A stretch of 24,615 bases of DNA from Polymyxa betae (GCA_003693705.1 RBZT01000304.1:1-24615), one strand, 5' to 3'. Positions 9,240 to 18,098 are shown, numbered from the stretch's first letter. Notes: generated by a model not told the origin, from the letters alone. Translations and numbers: made by a program.

Positions 9240-9900
9240 CTGTCCACTGGCGTCTAAGAAGCTGGTTCAAGAGCAAATTGCGAATCCGCAATTTATCAAT
9301 TTTCAGACAAAACTAGGATGAATAGTGCATAAGCAGTTTTTAAAAGTGCGCAACTGTGACTATAAGTGTGCGTACGCCAATATGGATGTTGGACTTTGTA
9401 TTCGCATTTCTAGCCTAGGCATCACTTTTTCCACCACGGAGGGTCCGTTGGCCTTTGAACTTCCTGACGGTCATTTCATCGTCTTTCACAGTTTGGAATT
9501 CTCCATCTTCTCACGATATCCATCCATCTGCACATCAGGCCATGAATATAGCATTTTTTGAAAAACAAAAACCAGTGATTACCTGAAGCACTTTCTAGCT
9601 AATCACCGAATCTGTACAACCGAAACTGATGAAAGAGCTGTGGGCAAAATACGAACCAAACCATGAAATTATTTATTACAACGGGCACGAATAAAACGTT
9701 TAGCGGCGCCCCAAAAGCTGATCACTGTCATGCACTTTATTGCTTCTTGGCATTTTAAAAGTGCGTCGATATGTTGCATCCTGATTCCTGACCGTCTCCC
9801 ATAGAAACTTAGTCCTTTAAAATTCCGGGTACATACGATTTTTTTTTGAAAAATCGAGCGACGTTGCATGATTCCTGACGATGAAATCTATATAAAAGCG
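9240..9900. other. Distal 5' flank of unit B, no gene
   Basis: About 9440-9690 is the paralogue of 6840-7070. A strong plus-strand TATA-like CTATATAAAAGCGG is at about 9889-9902, but the ATG that follows closes after three codons. No protein family is recognised. Confidence 0.4.
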
Positions 9901-9909
9901 GCCTTTGCT

Positions 9910-10206
9910 TCAATGTACAATTGATTCCGGCTGATTCTTAGCAGATCTTCTCCCCATCATACTAATCACCAATTTATGACAGTATAGGTGTCCGTGGTAC
10001 AAAAATTTCCAGATCCGGCACATTAAATCAGTTTCTATTTGCTCGATTCTTTGCGGAATTTTTCCGCATGAACCAGCCTCCAAGTTTACTAGTTGACAGA
10101 GTGTAGACCTATCGAAGTACCGGTATTCAGTTTTGAAAGTAGTCTCTGGACCAAATCCGTATGTGGGGTTGCACCGCCGTACCTCTTCAACTGAATATTC
10201 TTCCAC
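9910..10206 (-). other. Unknown ORF-like block (EAGS), copy b
   Basis: A minus-strand frame of about 98 codons lacks an ATG at its upstream end. Its central part (NLEAGSCGKIPQRI) matches blocks near 4580 and 13010 at DNA level. Upstream residues (EEVRRCNPTYGFGP) have a weak counterpart in broken frame near 13085. Because the match runs across intergenic regions of copies 5 and 6, it belongs to the duplicated segment. No family is recognised. Confidence 0.25.
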
Positions 10207-10317
10207 GAATGGTAATTTCTTACAATTGGTACCGTGTCATATAGCATCGGAACTTCGTCAGACATAAACTCCCTTGGCCTGACTCGACACAGCTGTACGG
10301 CTGATTAATGTATCACC

Positions 10318-10390
10318 AAAAAAGCAATGCTTCCGCGCTTACTCGAACCGGGCACCTGAGGGTTTCAGAGACAATAAGAACAGCAAAAGA
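10318..10390 (-). pseudogene. Degenerate tRNA-like relic, copy 1
   Basis: On the minus strand a B-box-like CCCGGTTCGAGT (10339-10352) is preceded by sequence alignable with the relic at 13141-13215 and followed about 20 nt later by a run of six T, a pol III terminator. No complete cloverleaf can be folded. It is a tRNA pseudogene or the head of an old tRNA-derived SINE, downstream of BTB copy 5. Confidence 0.35.
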
Positions 10391-10459
10391 CACATAGTGT
10401 ATTGGCTAAAGGACGTTGGCGTCATCGCAATCCACAATTTCCTGACACAATCTATCCTC

Positions 10460-11391
10460 TCAATATTTATACCCGGCTTTTCTGAGATCGTAAGAATGCT
10501 CAGCAATGGCTCGATAGAGAAATGCGTGATCACATTCAGCAGGGCCAAACGTGATTTTGAACCGTCGGAGATTTGCAATATGAGAATCGCTTGTTGAAAG
10601 ATTCCAGAATCGGATTATGTAGCACACCACATCTTCGAACCAGTTGACCATTTCGACGTCTTTGATATGAAATGTTGGAGGCCAATTTCCATCCTCCGGA
10701 ACAGTACGTGATGCATAAAAAGCGGCAATCCAAAAAGGATTCGAATTCCGACAGAGTTTCTTGACGAATTCCGAGAAATATTTCTGTTCAATCTCGTACA
10801 GCTTGGGTTGTACATGTACTGTTGAATATGTGGTGAAATGAGGTTGAATAAAGATCGTACAGTTGCTGATAAAGAAATTGTCTGACATAACAGCGCCATA
10901 TTAAGAGCTTGGTCAGGTTCGATCTCAAATGAGAAAGAACTTAAAACGTTATCGCAGATTGTTGACACAGAAGGAGACATCATGAACTCAGCAATCTGAG
11001 CCACAGCGAATATTTCATCGAGCTTCTCGGTGCTCAATGAATGAAGACCATGAGCAACTTTGAAATAGACCTCAAACCAAAAGACCTTGCTGTGGTCGCC
11101 AATCGGACCAATTCCGTCCGGAATCTGTATATCAGGAACATCGATATTGACGGTACTGATAGAGTCATCCCGATCGACACATTCAAATCCATGATTCTGA
11201 GACCACGCAGTAAAACGCTCCAGATATCTGCTGATAGGCACCATCACAACCTGATAGCAATAAAACCGAGTCTCATCAACGACCAGCATCAGGTCGCTGA
11301 ACTGGGCCTGGTTGTATAGGACCAGGACGACTCGGACAGCGCCGATTTCGTCTGTTGCGCTCGGATTGTCCGGCAACTTTGGCGTCGCCAT
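10460..11391 (-). pseudogene. BTB/POZ-like protein, array copy 5, frameshifted
   Basis: The ATG at 11391 (MATPKLPDNP) starts a frame with the BTB core (FSDLMLVVDETRFYC, then SRYLERF, YGLH-like AHGLHSLSTEKLDEIF, and TICDNVLSSFSFE). Just after YMYNP the frame breaks: near 10803 there are two T where copy 6 has three, a 1-nt deletion. The original C-terminal region then continues in another frame (LYEIEQKYFSEFVKK to HAFLYRAIAEHSYDLRKAG) to a TGA at 10460. The full span would correspond to about 310 codons. It forms a subgroup with copy 6, separate from copies 2-4. The broken product would retain the whole BTB core. Confidence 0.75.
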
Positions 11392-11672
11392 CCATTCAGC
11401 GGTTGAGACTGTTGATGTTTTCCGGTTATCAGAGTGGAACCCAGTTCAGACCCTTTTTCAAGAAAATAGACGCCTCGGACTATTTCAGAACTGTCAGATA
11501 CGCAGTTTTGCATTGGAATTTTCAAATTGGCTGATTATTTAAAGCTTTCACCATTTATGGATCATTCTTTCTGTTTTAATACAGTACATATTGATTAAAG
11601 GCTGCCAGCAACCCTGTATGCTTCTCTGTTAATAGCCTCAATTTTTCCCAGGAGTACAGCCCCAATAGGATA

Positions 11673-12280
11673 CAATCGTCCCTCTCTATATCGACACTGG
11701 TGGGGTTTTCTTTATAACGGCCTTTGTCGTTATAAACGTATATGGGGTTCATAGCGGACTTTGGACCATTTGTATGTATTAACTCGCAGCAGTCAATGAA
11801 ATCGTTTTCTCAAGGTCTGTTTATCGAATAGATACAAAATTCAAGCTTTACAAAATTTAAGAGGCTCTGCTGGCAGTGCTTGGTCGTTACCCCGAAAATT
11901 GCTTAACAAATCTTCGATGCTGTTCGATTTGTCGTCGTGTAAGTCAGTTTGCGCACTGAATTCTCGTACCTCCTAATGTCAATTACAATGCCAAAAATAG
12001 TCCAGCGCAGACCAGATAACCCAATCTTTCAGAAACCAGCTTTGCTAACCCTCCCATCTGGCGAGTCTAAGGGTGACGAGGCAATGGTAGAAAATGAAGT
12101 TTGTATTGTTAAAGATCGAGATGATAATCAAAGAGCCCCATAATAATCTCATCTGACAGATATGGGCCGCGCCGCCATGTCACTGCTGTCGTTGTAGAGA
12201 ATCCATCCGTAAATAGTAACATTATCGGGCTTCCATGGAGATGTCGTTATAAAGAGTGTCGTTATAGAGAGGGAGGACTC
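11673..12280. mobile_element. 608-bp TA-flanked inverted-repeat DNA element (pogo/mariner-like MITE)
   Basis: Terminal 26-bp repeats (11673-11698 and 12255-12280) match at 22 of 26 positions around CCCTCTCTATA-CGACACT. TA dinucleotides flank both ends (11671-11672 and 12281-12282), as expected for Tc1/mariner/pogo insertions. A subterminal GTCGTTATA motif recurs at about 11727, 12243 and 12259. I see no transposase in it; the short frame at 11949-12143 matches nothing known. It separates BTB copy 5 from the transposase relic at 12401. Confidence 0.65.
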
Positions 12281-12400
12281 TATTATACAGACAAATGAGA
12301 GATACCAATAGTGCGTTTACGTTTCAAAGCGCTGAGTCTCCTCATTTTGGAACTTTGATTTACATCGATCTGAAAACCAAGATGGAGTCGTCCATGCCTG

Positions 12401-12666
12401 ACGCCTCTGAAGCTGCAAATGATTACGAAGCTAAAGGCGCTGAGTATTGACGAGCGCCTGCTGGCGATGCTCTCCGACAAAGCGGGCCCAAGAAAGGCAC
12501 TTTGCAGAAGGCCGCAAAGATGTTGGCGCCTCACTGGAAAACATTTAGCCGCATTTGGAAGCAAGGACAGACTTATCTAGCACCTGGTGCTGCTCTAAAA
12601 TCCGGCACATCATCAGACAAGAGTTGCAAATGCTGGAAAACTGTAACTCTCACTGTCTTGAGCTAG
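12401..12666 (+). pseudogene. Tc1/mariner-type transposase HTH fragment, decayed
   Basis: The plus strand first reads KLKALSIDERLLAMLSD (from about 12410). After a shift near 12478 it reads GPKKGTLQKAAKML then HWKTFSRIWKQGQ, ending at a TAG (12664-12666). The pattern of basic lead-in, KGT-x-x-KAA, and W-x-T-x-SRIWK resembles the N-terminal helix-turn-helix DNA-binding region of eukaryotic Tc1/mariner-like transposases. No DDE domain follows. It is a remnant lying next to the 608-bp TA-flanked element, but outside its inverted repeats. Confidence 0.4.
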
Positions 12667-13140
12667 AGATACTGTTTCTTATGGACGAACTGCTGTTTTA
12701 AATGATGAAACGGATTGGATTGGATTTATCTAGATTTACACCCATATATGAGCGTGGTAGGCGACGAATTTACCCTTGTGCAGGGCGTGACCCCTCACGG
12801 AATTCTCGAGTTCATATATTTTTGATGTAACTTAGAAATTACGCCTTCTTGGATACGGTGGTCTTGATGGGACTCAGACACTCAGTCACTGGGGCGCCTG
12901 ACCATGTCGAAATGCAGTTCAACCATCAGGGGAGCTTGCTTGTAGCTTGCTTTCGCCCAAATCCAGACAACTTTTATGAAGGCGCCGTTGCCAGTTTCCA
13001 ACGGCCTCTAAGAGTACTTGTAGAAGTGAGTATAGACCTGCCAATGTGAATAGGGTAGTCACTGGACCAATCCATAGAGGGAGTCGCACCCCAGTACTCC
13101 GCTAACTTCACAGATTGGTACCGCCTGGATGATGTTTGAC
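12667..13140. other. Duplicated 3' flank of BTB copy 6, no intact gene
   Basis: About 12985-13130 aligns with 10060-10240 downstream of copy 5 (shared blocks include TCACTGGACCAA/TCTCTGGACCAAA and GATTGGTACCG/AATTGGTACCG). This is the weakest copy (c) of the unknown EAGS block. The rest shows nothing recognisable. Confidence 0.4.
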
Positions 13141-13215
13141 AAAAAAACGCGATGTTGTCGGGTTGACTCGAACCCGGGACCTTATGATGACAGAGACCAT
13201 TAGACTGATCAGAAC
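13141..13215 (-). pseudogene. Degenerate tRNA-like relic, copy 2
   Basis: The minus strand has CCCGGGTTCGAGTC (B-box type, about 13165-13178), an upstream TCAGTCTAATGG that could be a decayed A box, and a downstream T7 run (13141-13147). A normal T stem cannot form because of extra bases after the loop. It is the paralogue of the relic at 10318-10390, downstream of BTB copy 6, and so was carried in the segmental duplication. Confidence 0.4.
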
Positions 13216-13371
13216 TATCAACAATAGTAAGTCTCTGTATGATCAGTCAATCTGATGAAAAAGTCTAGAAAGAGCCACGTTGTGTATTGGCTAAAGGACG
13301 TCTCCGGCTTCGCAATCAGGCATCCAATTTCAACTGCTAACCACAATTTCCTGTCAAATTTTATCCTCTCA

Positions 13372-13777
13372 TCATTTATGCCCGGCCTCTCTGAGGTCGT
13401 AGTAATTCTCAGCGATGGCTCGATAGAGAAATGAGTGATCACATTCAGCAGGGCCAAACGTGATCTTGAACCGTCGGAGATTTGTAATCTGAGCGTCGGT
13501 CGTTGGCAGATTCCAAAATCTGATAACAAAGCACACCATAGGTTGGAACCAGTTGACCATTTCGACGTCTTTGATATGAAATGTTGCCGGCCAATTTCCG
13601 TCCTTCGGAACAGTACGTGATGCATAAAACGCGGCAATCCAGAGCGAATTTGGAGTCCGACAGACTTTCTTGACGATTTCCGAGAAACATTCCGGGCCGA
13701 TTTCGTACAGCTTTGGGTTGTACATGTACTGTTGAATACGAGGTGAAATAAGGTTCATTAGAGATCGTACAGTTGCT
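13372..13777 (-). pseudogene. BTB/POZ-like protein, array copy 6, 5'-truncated
   Basis: Only the C-terminal half survives. It aligns with copy 5 from ATVRSL through NLISPRIQQYMYNPKLYEI and WIAAFYASRTVP to HSFLYRAIAENYYDLREAG, ending at TGA (13372-13374). Homology stops abruptly near 13777, beyond which lies GC-rich unrelated sequence. An ATG at 13758 could start a 128-aa product, but this methionine replaces a non-start residue of copy 5, so it is probably incidental. There is no frame break within the surviving part. Confidence 0.7.
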
Positions 13778-13792
13778 GGTGTCTGTTTTTAC

Positions 13793-14048
13793 CGAATGCA
13801 GACAGGTCGCCGATCAGACCCGCGACCCGATCGAGGTCGTCGTACCCGCCCTGGGCCAGCATCTGGTCGGCGAGACGGACCAGGACAGGGAGAGCGGCCG
13901 ATCGCAGCTGAGCTCGGTGATGAGGGGCATCACGGGCGGCGATGGCGGCGGCGATCTGGTCGAGGTCGGTCCCGACCAGGACCAGGTCGCCGTCCAGCAT
14001 AATCCACGGATTGCGGCGGAGTTTGTTGCGGCGATCCACCGCATCGGT
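13793..14048 (-). CDS. Putative GC-rich internal exon, unknown protein
   Basis: A minus-strand frame of about 85 codons with strongly GC-rich codons contains WIMLDGDLVLVGTDLDQI and an alanine- and leucine-rich helical stretch ending GLIGDLSAFG. It is bounded by a splice-acceptor-like CTGCTAG before 14048 and a donor-like CATTCG|GTAAAA at 13793. Without splicing the frame closes inside the copy 6 fragment. No domain is recognised and no partner exons were found upstream, where tRNA-Met lies. The block is compositionally unlike the BTB array. The opposite strand is also open over most of it, as expected for GC-rich DNA, so the strand is not certain. Confidence 0.3.
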
Positions 14049-14105
14049 CTAGCAGGATACTTCTAAAGCACAGATGCTTTGGTTGTTGACGATCAACAGC
14101 AAGAT

Positions 14106-14197
14106 GCCTCTTTAGCTCAGTCGGCAGAGCGTAGGTCTCATATCCAATATAAACCTGAGTCATCCTGAGGTCGTGCGTTCGATCCGCACAGGAGGCA
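14106..14197 (+). tRNA. Elongator tRNA-Met (CAT) with 19-nt intron
   Basis: Exon 1 is 14106-14142 and exon 2 is 14162-14197, giving 73 nt mature. The acceptor stem GCCTCTT/AGGAGGC pairs with one G-T; D stem GCTC/GAGC and T stem GTGCG/CGCAC are perfect; the T loop is TTCGATC. The anticodon CAT is at 14139-14141. The intron (14143-14161) lies exactly after position 37, the canonical site. GCC at the 5' end and the anticodon-arm sequence resemble eukaryotic elongator, not initiator, tRNA-Met, which in plants also carries an intron. Internal A box (TAGCTCAGTCGG) and B box (GTTCGATCC) are present. Position 31-39 is a T-T apposition. Confidence 0.93.
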
Positions 14198-14201
14198 TTG
14201 A

Positions 14202-14209
14202 TTTTTTTT
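14202..14209 (+). terminator. Pol III terminator of tRNA-Met
   Basis: A run of eight T begins five bases after the discriminator base, the normal position for RNA polymerase III termination. Confidence 0.85.
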
Positions 14210-14885
14210 GCAAATCTGGAATCCTGCCTAGACTGTCTTGAAATGAGAGAACAGACACCAACATAGTTAGGTACATGATAAGGGTTGAAGAAATGCTTGG
14301 TTTATTGATTTTGCACACTGTTATGTTAGCTACCAAGCTGTCGGCCAATCCAATAAAAAATCCTTTTCAGACTCAAGTCTTAGAATGTTTTGTTCTTTGG
14401 ACGATTTTGCTCGTGCCCTTCGTTAACCTTGCGCGCCCTTCAAACTGAGATCTGAGTCAGGCCTATTTACTAAAGAGGCTTTGGGAGTAGCCATGAACTG
14501 TGAAAGTGGTCTATGATCCATCTCTCTCAAGGGGTCGAGCCAGACTCAGGAGTCAACTGAGAGGCGCCCGGCTCCCCGACCCCAAACAAAATCGATGAAA
14601 CACGCCCTTTCGCACAGCCAAACACCGAAACCCTAGGTTCGAGTCTGACTTGGTCAGCCCTTCTACGCTCCAACACTTGGTCGATCCCTATGTCCGGGGT
14701 AAAAATAGCCCCCCGCGGGAGTTGGCAGGGCCCGGGTGCGGCCTCCTGCCTGTGACCGTTAGACCATTGCTCAAACGTGGCGCACTTCTCGCTCGCCTTC
14801 CGCCTCTCCCCGATTGACCTTCTGATGGTCGTGCCGGCTCTCAGGCCCGGGCCGGGATCAGATTGCCCGGCAGAACGGATTCGAC
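14210..14885. other. Intergenic between tRNA-Met and PQ-loop gene
   Basis: The first half is AT-rich with nothing recognised. From about 14540 it is GC-rich. A B-box-like GGTTCGAGTC is at about 14637 (plus strand) without a convincing A box, so I do not call a tRNA. It is presumably the PQ-loop gene promoter; no TATA box is evident. Confidence 0.4.
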
Positions 14886-16319
14886 ATGCAAACCTCGACA
14901 ACGATCGTCGTCGTCCTGTGTGCCGTGCTGGCCCTCGGCGCGGCCGCGCGCCCCGCCTTCCCTCCTATGATGGCGCCGTCGTCGTTGTTGCTGTCACCGG
15001 CGGATTCTGGCGGCCTTCTGAATCCCGTTCGCGCCGTCATTCGAGGTCGTACCTGCCCAGGGTTTTGGTTTGCTTGCAGTGGTGTCTGATATTAGGGTTT
15101 AGGGCTGGCGAGATTGGTTGGAGGAAACGAGCGATTCCGGGGGTTCAGTCCGGCCCCGGCTCCGGTTCCGTTTGATCCTGATCACACATTAGCAAATGTT
15201 TTAGGTAGATAGGGGACCGAGCGTACAAAGGGATGCTGTATTGAGCTGGTGATTAGGATATACGGCTACCGTGACTGGGATGATACCGAGTCTTCCGCAA
15301 TTCTACAAGAACTGGAAAGAGAAGCGGGGTGATGCCATATCCATGGATCTGTTCGTATTCAGGTAATCATCCGCCATTCTTGTAATTCATTCATTCTAGT
15401 TTTCACATGTTTCAAAATTTTCTTTTCTAAGTACTAATTCTTTCTTAACAAATGCTCTCAATCTATCAACAAAGTTCAGCCCCGAACTCTTTCAATCGGC
15501 TATCAAAATTCTTAATGTTTTTTCGCTTATTTTTTTTTCGTTAATGGTTCTCCAGTTTTTTATATAAATTTCAGATGTTTTCTCTTCATTATCTGTGATG
15601 TATGCTTGTAGTTGTATGCACAATATATGACCGCATCTGAATGTGTGATTGTTAGGGGTGCAGCCTGTCTTGTAAACTGGATCGGAAGCGTCATGTGCCG
15701 CGAGCCGCTCTACAACATCATCATGAACTTCTACTTCTGTCTCGAGACCACTCTCTTCATCGCCACATCCATCTACTATAACCGCAACAATAAGGCCAAT
15801 TCTGCCTCTGCTGCCACCATATCTTCCATCATTGTTGCCAGCGCCCTCATCTTCACGCCCATCATCGTCTACGGTGTCGGCGGCGCCGTCAATAACGACC
15901 GTCACGGCGTCGAAAACCTCGTTGGAACAGTGTGCCTTTGGATGTCGAATATGCTCTTCGTCTGGTCGCGAATCCCGCAGATGTACATGGCCCATAAGAC
16001 GAAAAGCGTCCACGGCGTCTCTCTGGCCATGTACATTCTATTAATCGCGAATAACATACTGTCAGGGTCCAGTATTCTCATCCAGAACATCGCCGATAAG
16101 GTCCCGCTCTCCGTGATGGTGGTCGGGTCTTCCGCGGCGATTTTCTTCGGGACGTTCGGGCCCGTCTTGCTCGATCTGATCTATCTGTATCAGTATTGGC
16201 TGTATAGCGGAAAGGCCGCACCGTATGCTGTCCCGGACTTTGGGGAGTACTCGCGGATCGAAGAGATCGACGACGACCTTCCGGTCTCTGATACCAATGT
16301 CAAAACAGAAATACAATGA
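14886..16319 (+). CDS. PQ-loop repeat transporter-like protein, three exons
   Basis: Model: exons 14886-15081, 15257-15362 and 15656-16319, with introns of 175 and 293 nt, both ending TTAG. The phases fit and total 966 nt (321 aa). Exon 1 encodes a signal-peptide-like start (MQTSTTIVVVLCAVLALGAA). Exon 2 carries the first PQ motif (SLPQFYKNWKEKRGDAIS), exon 3 the second (SRIPQMYMAHKTKSVHGVSL). Seven hydrophobic helices can be counted. This is the layout of the SLC66A1/PQLC2/Ypq family, which exports cationic amino acids from lysosomes or vacuoles; substrate and location here are inferred. The C-terminal tail is acidic (EEIDDDLP). The first donor (G|GTGTCT) is weak, so exon 1 is the least certain part; exons 2 and 3 are secure. 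Confidence 0.8.
15092..15104 (+). repeat. Telomere-like motif in intron 1
   Basis: TTAGGGTTTAGGG lies in the first intron of the PQ-loop gene. It is one of several telomere-like tracts between 15.0 and 18.0 kb. Confidence 0.7.
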
Positions 16320-17090
16320 GGGATTTTGGTGCTTTTCCTTTTGCTAGGGTTTAGGGTTTTTGCGCCTGTATCGAAGGGCAATTGATATTTGTATCCTGAA
16401 ATATCTCTTTATAGACAGATTCAGCTTTTTCCTGTACCTTTGCAATTAAGTTGGGATCAGGCGCAGACAGACGCTTCTATCGATATCGTTTTCCAACTTA
16501 ATTTCACGTTACGATTAGAAACTACAATTTCTTGTTACGAGACAGTGCGAATCGCGTTTATGTTTACATCACCTACAATACAAATACAGAGTTGAAATTT
16601 AGTAGTGAAAGACGTTGCCGAGACGATCTCCGGTTTGAAGCAGCAATTCGGTTGAAACCCTAACCCTAACATATCCCGAGGGGTACTAAACTTATTCCGG
16701 TAAGCGACCTCGTTTACCGAACTTGTCAAAATGTGGAATGGGGACGAAAGCCAGCATGGCACCATGATTTCGTCATATAAGCTGCAAATTCAAATTCAAA
16801 ACTATCCAGAAAGATAAACACGAAGCAAATTTGCAAACTTCCCTGTGACCGAAATGCGTTGAGAAATCACTTTATATCCGTCAAGAGCTCAAGTAGATTT
16901 CATCGTTGAAATTGTTTTACAGAAACTATAAAAAAATAAATTCGTGAAAATTCAATCAATGAAACATAAACTCAAAACTTTCGCGACCAATGCACCAGTA
17001 TGGCTCACTGATTCAACACAGCATGTTTTTGCAAACAATTCTTTGACTGCTGAGCACGTACATAGGTGTTATATATAGCGAAAGGATAGT
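16320..17090. other. Downstream of PQ-loop gene, no gene; telomere-like tracts
   Basis: TAGGGTTTAGGGTTTT lies at 16345-16360, just after the stop codon, and AAACCCTAACCCTAAC at 16655-16670. No coding region is supported. The remainder is AT-rich. Confidence 0.5.
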
Positions 17091-17091
17091 A

Positions 17092-17160
17092 AGCCGGGTA
17101 GCTAGTAGGTGAGCCTTTTAAGGGTTAGGGTTCAGGGTTCGAGTCCTTGCTGGATTAGGC
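17092..17160 (+). pseudogene. Degenerate tRNA-Lys-like sequence
   Basis: GCCGGGTAGCTAGTAGGTGA, then a CTTTTAAG anticodon-loop-like stretch (TTT), then CAGGGTTCGAGTCCTTG as a T arm that pairs in all five positions with one G-T. The order and spacing follow eukaryotic tRNA-Lys(TTT), but the D stem, anticodon stem and acceptor stem do not pair and no T-run terminator follows. It is likely a pseudogene or a tRNA-derived SINE head. It overlaps an AGGGTTAGGGTTCAGGG tract (17121-17137). Confidence 0.4.
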
Positions 17161-18030
17161 TGGTCCCTTCCCTACCTCCTCATGGCTCCATAAGGTCCTA
17201 CAAAATCGACCGGACATGGATTCAATTCTCATAGATGAATGAAATACTGCCAGCTCAGGACAATAGACTCCCGAAAATCACAAAAGCCCTCTTGGCCTTG
17301 TGATATGAACAGACTGCCCATTCAGGTCAACAACAAGTCGGCCAATCCAATCCAATCTTGTGAAATGCTGGATCTAGTACGACAGCTGCCCCTTTCTGGT
17401 CGGTGGTTAAATCGGAAAACGAATAGCTCCATCAGCAAAGTGATTGATAATCGGTGGATCAATTCCTGATAGCTGCTAAGATAGAGTACAGCCAATGTAG
17501 TATCGATAGGCTAGCAAACCTAAAAGCCACCGGATTGAAAGTTGTGCTCCGGTCTCAGCCATTTATAATCTGCGTCCTGAGACTCTCTATACATGGCTCG
17601 ACTTGCAAGTGAAGAAAGTGAGTATGTCTTTGGGTTTTAGTTGGGCCGTATCAGAATATAGAACAGTTCAGAAAAGCCAGAACATTCAGCAAGCTGGCTG
17701 AAGTTCGATACAGACCATTGTTTTTGATTGACAGAAGCAAAATGAAACATGCTAAACCCAGACCTCGTTACAAATTTCGGCCAGACTAATGGAACAGTAT
17801 GACTTGATATATCAACGCTAGCCTCATTCAGTTAATAATGATTCTACGAGCAGGAGACGATGGCGATCTGAGGTCAAGTACTGTCGGGGTCCATGACCAA
17901 TCACATTCCGAGTCAGGTAGGGGTTTTAGGGTTCAGCCCCGAGTCGCGCAAGCTTTCTGTTCCATGCGCGTTTTCGGCCCTGAGCGCTATTTATATCGCA
18001 GGAGCCAGGTCGCCCGAAGATTATTAATAG
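17161..18030. other. Intergenic, no gene recognised
   Basis: No supported gene. TTTTAGGGTT at 17924-17933 is another telomere-like motif. Frames of 60-76 codons match nothing. Confidence 0.4.
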
Positions 18031-18063
18031 GTTGCACATCAGGGGCTCCGCGCACACACGCAC

Positions 18064-18098
18064 CATCACCCCATCACCCCATCACCCCATCACCCCAT
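18064..18098 (+). repeat. 8-bp tandem repeat (ATCACCCC)
   Basis: About four copies of ATCACCCC in direct repeat, followed by two spaced ATTACGGTCG copies (18097 and 18127). It lies at the 5' edge of the GC-rich ORF at 18157. Confidence 0.85.

Noticed and set aside
14160-14348. Minus-strand frame ending in a PPVRIERTTSG-like peptide
   Set aside because: That peptide is the antisense translation of the tRNA-Met 3' half, a known artefact of tRNA genes.
14527-14901. 124-codon minus-strand frame
   Set aside because: GC-rich sequence with no recognisable domain, and it overlaps the first exon of the better-supported PQ-loop gene.
15492-16013. 173-codon minus-strand frame antisense to the PQ-loop gene
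   Set aside because: Asp/Gly-rich shadow of the membrane-protein exon; the plus strand has clear PQ motifs and helices.
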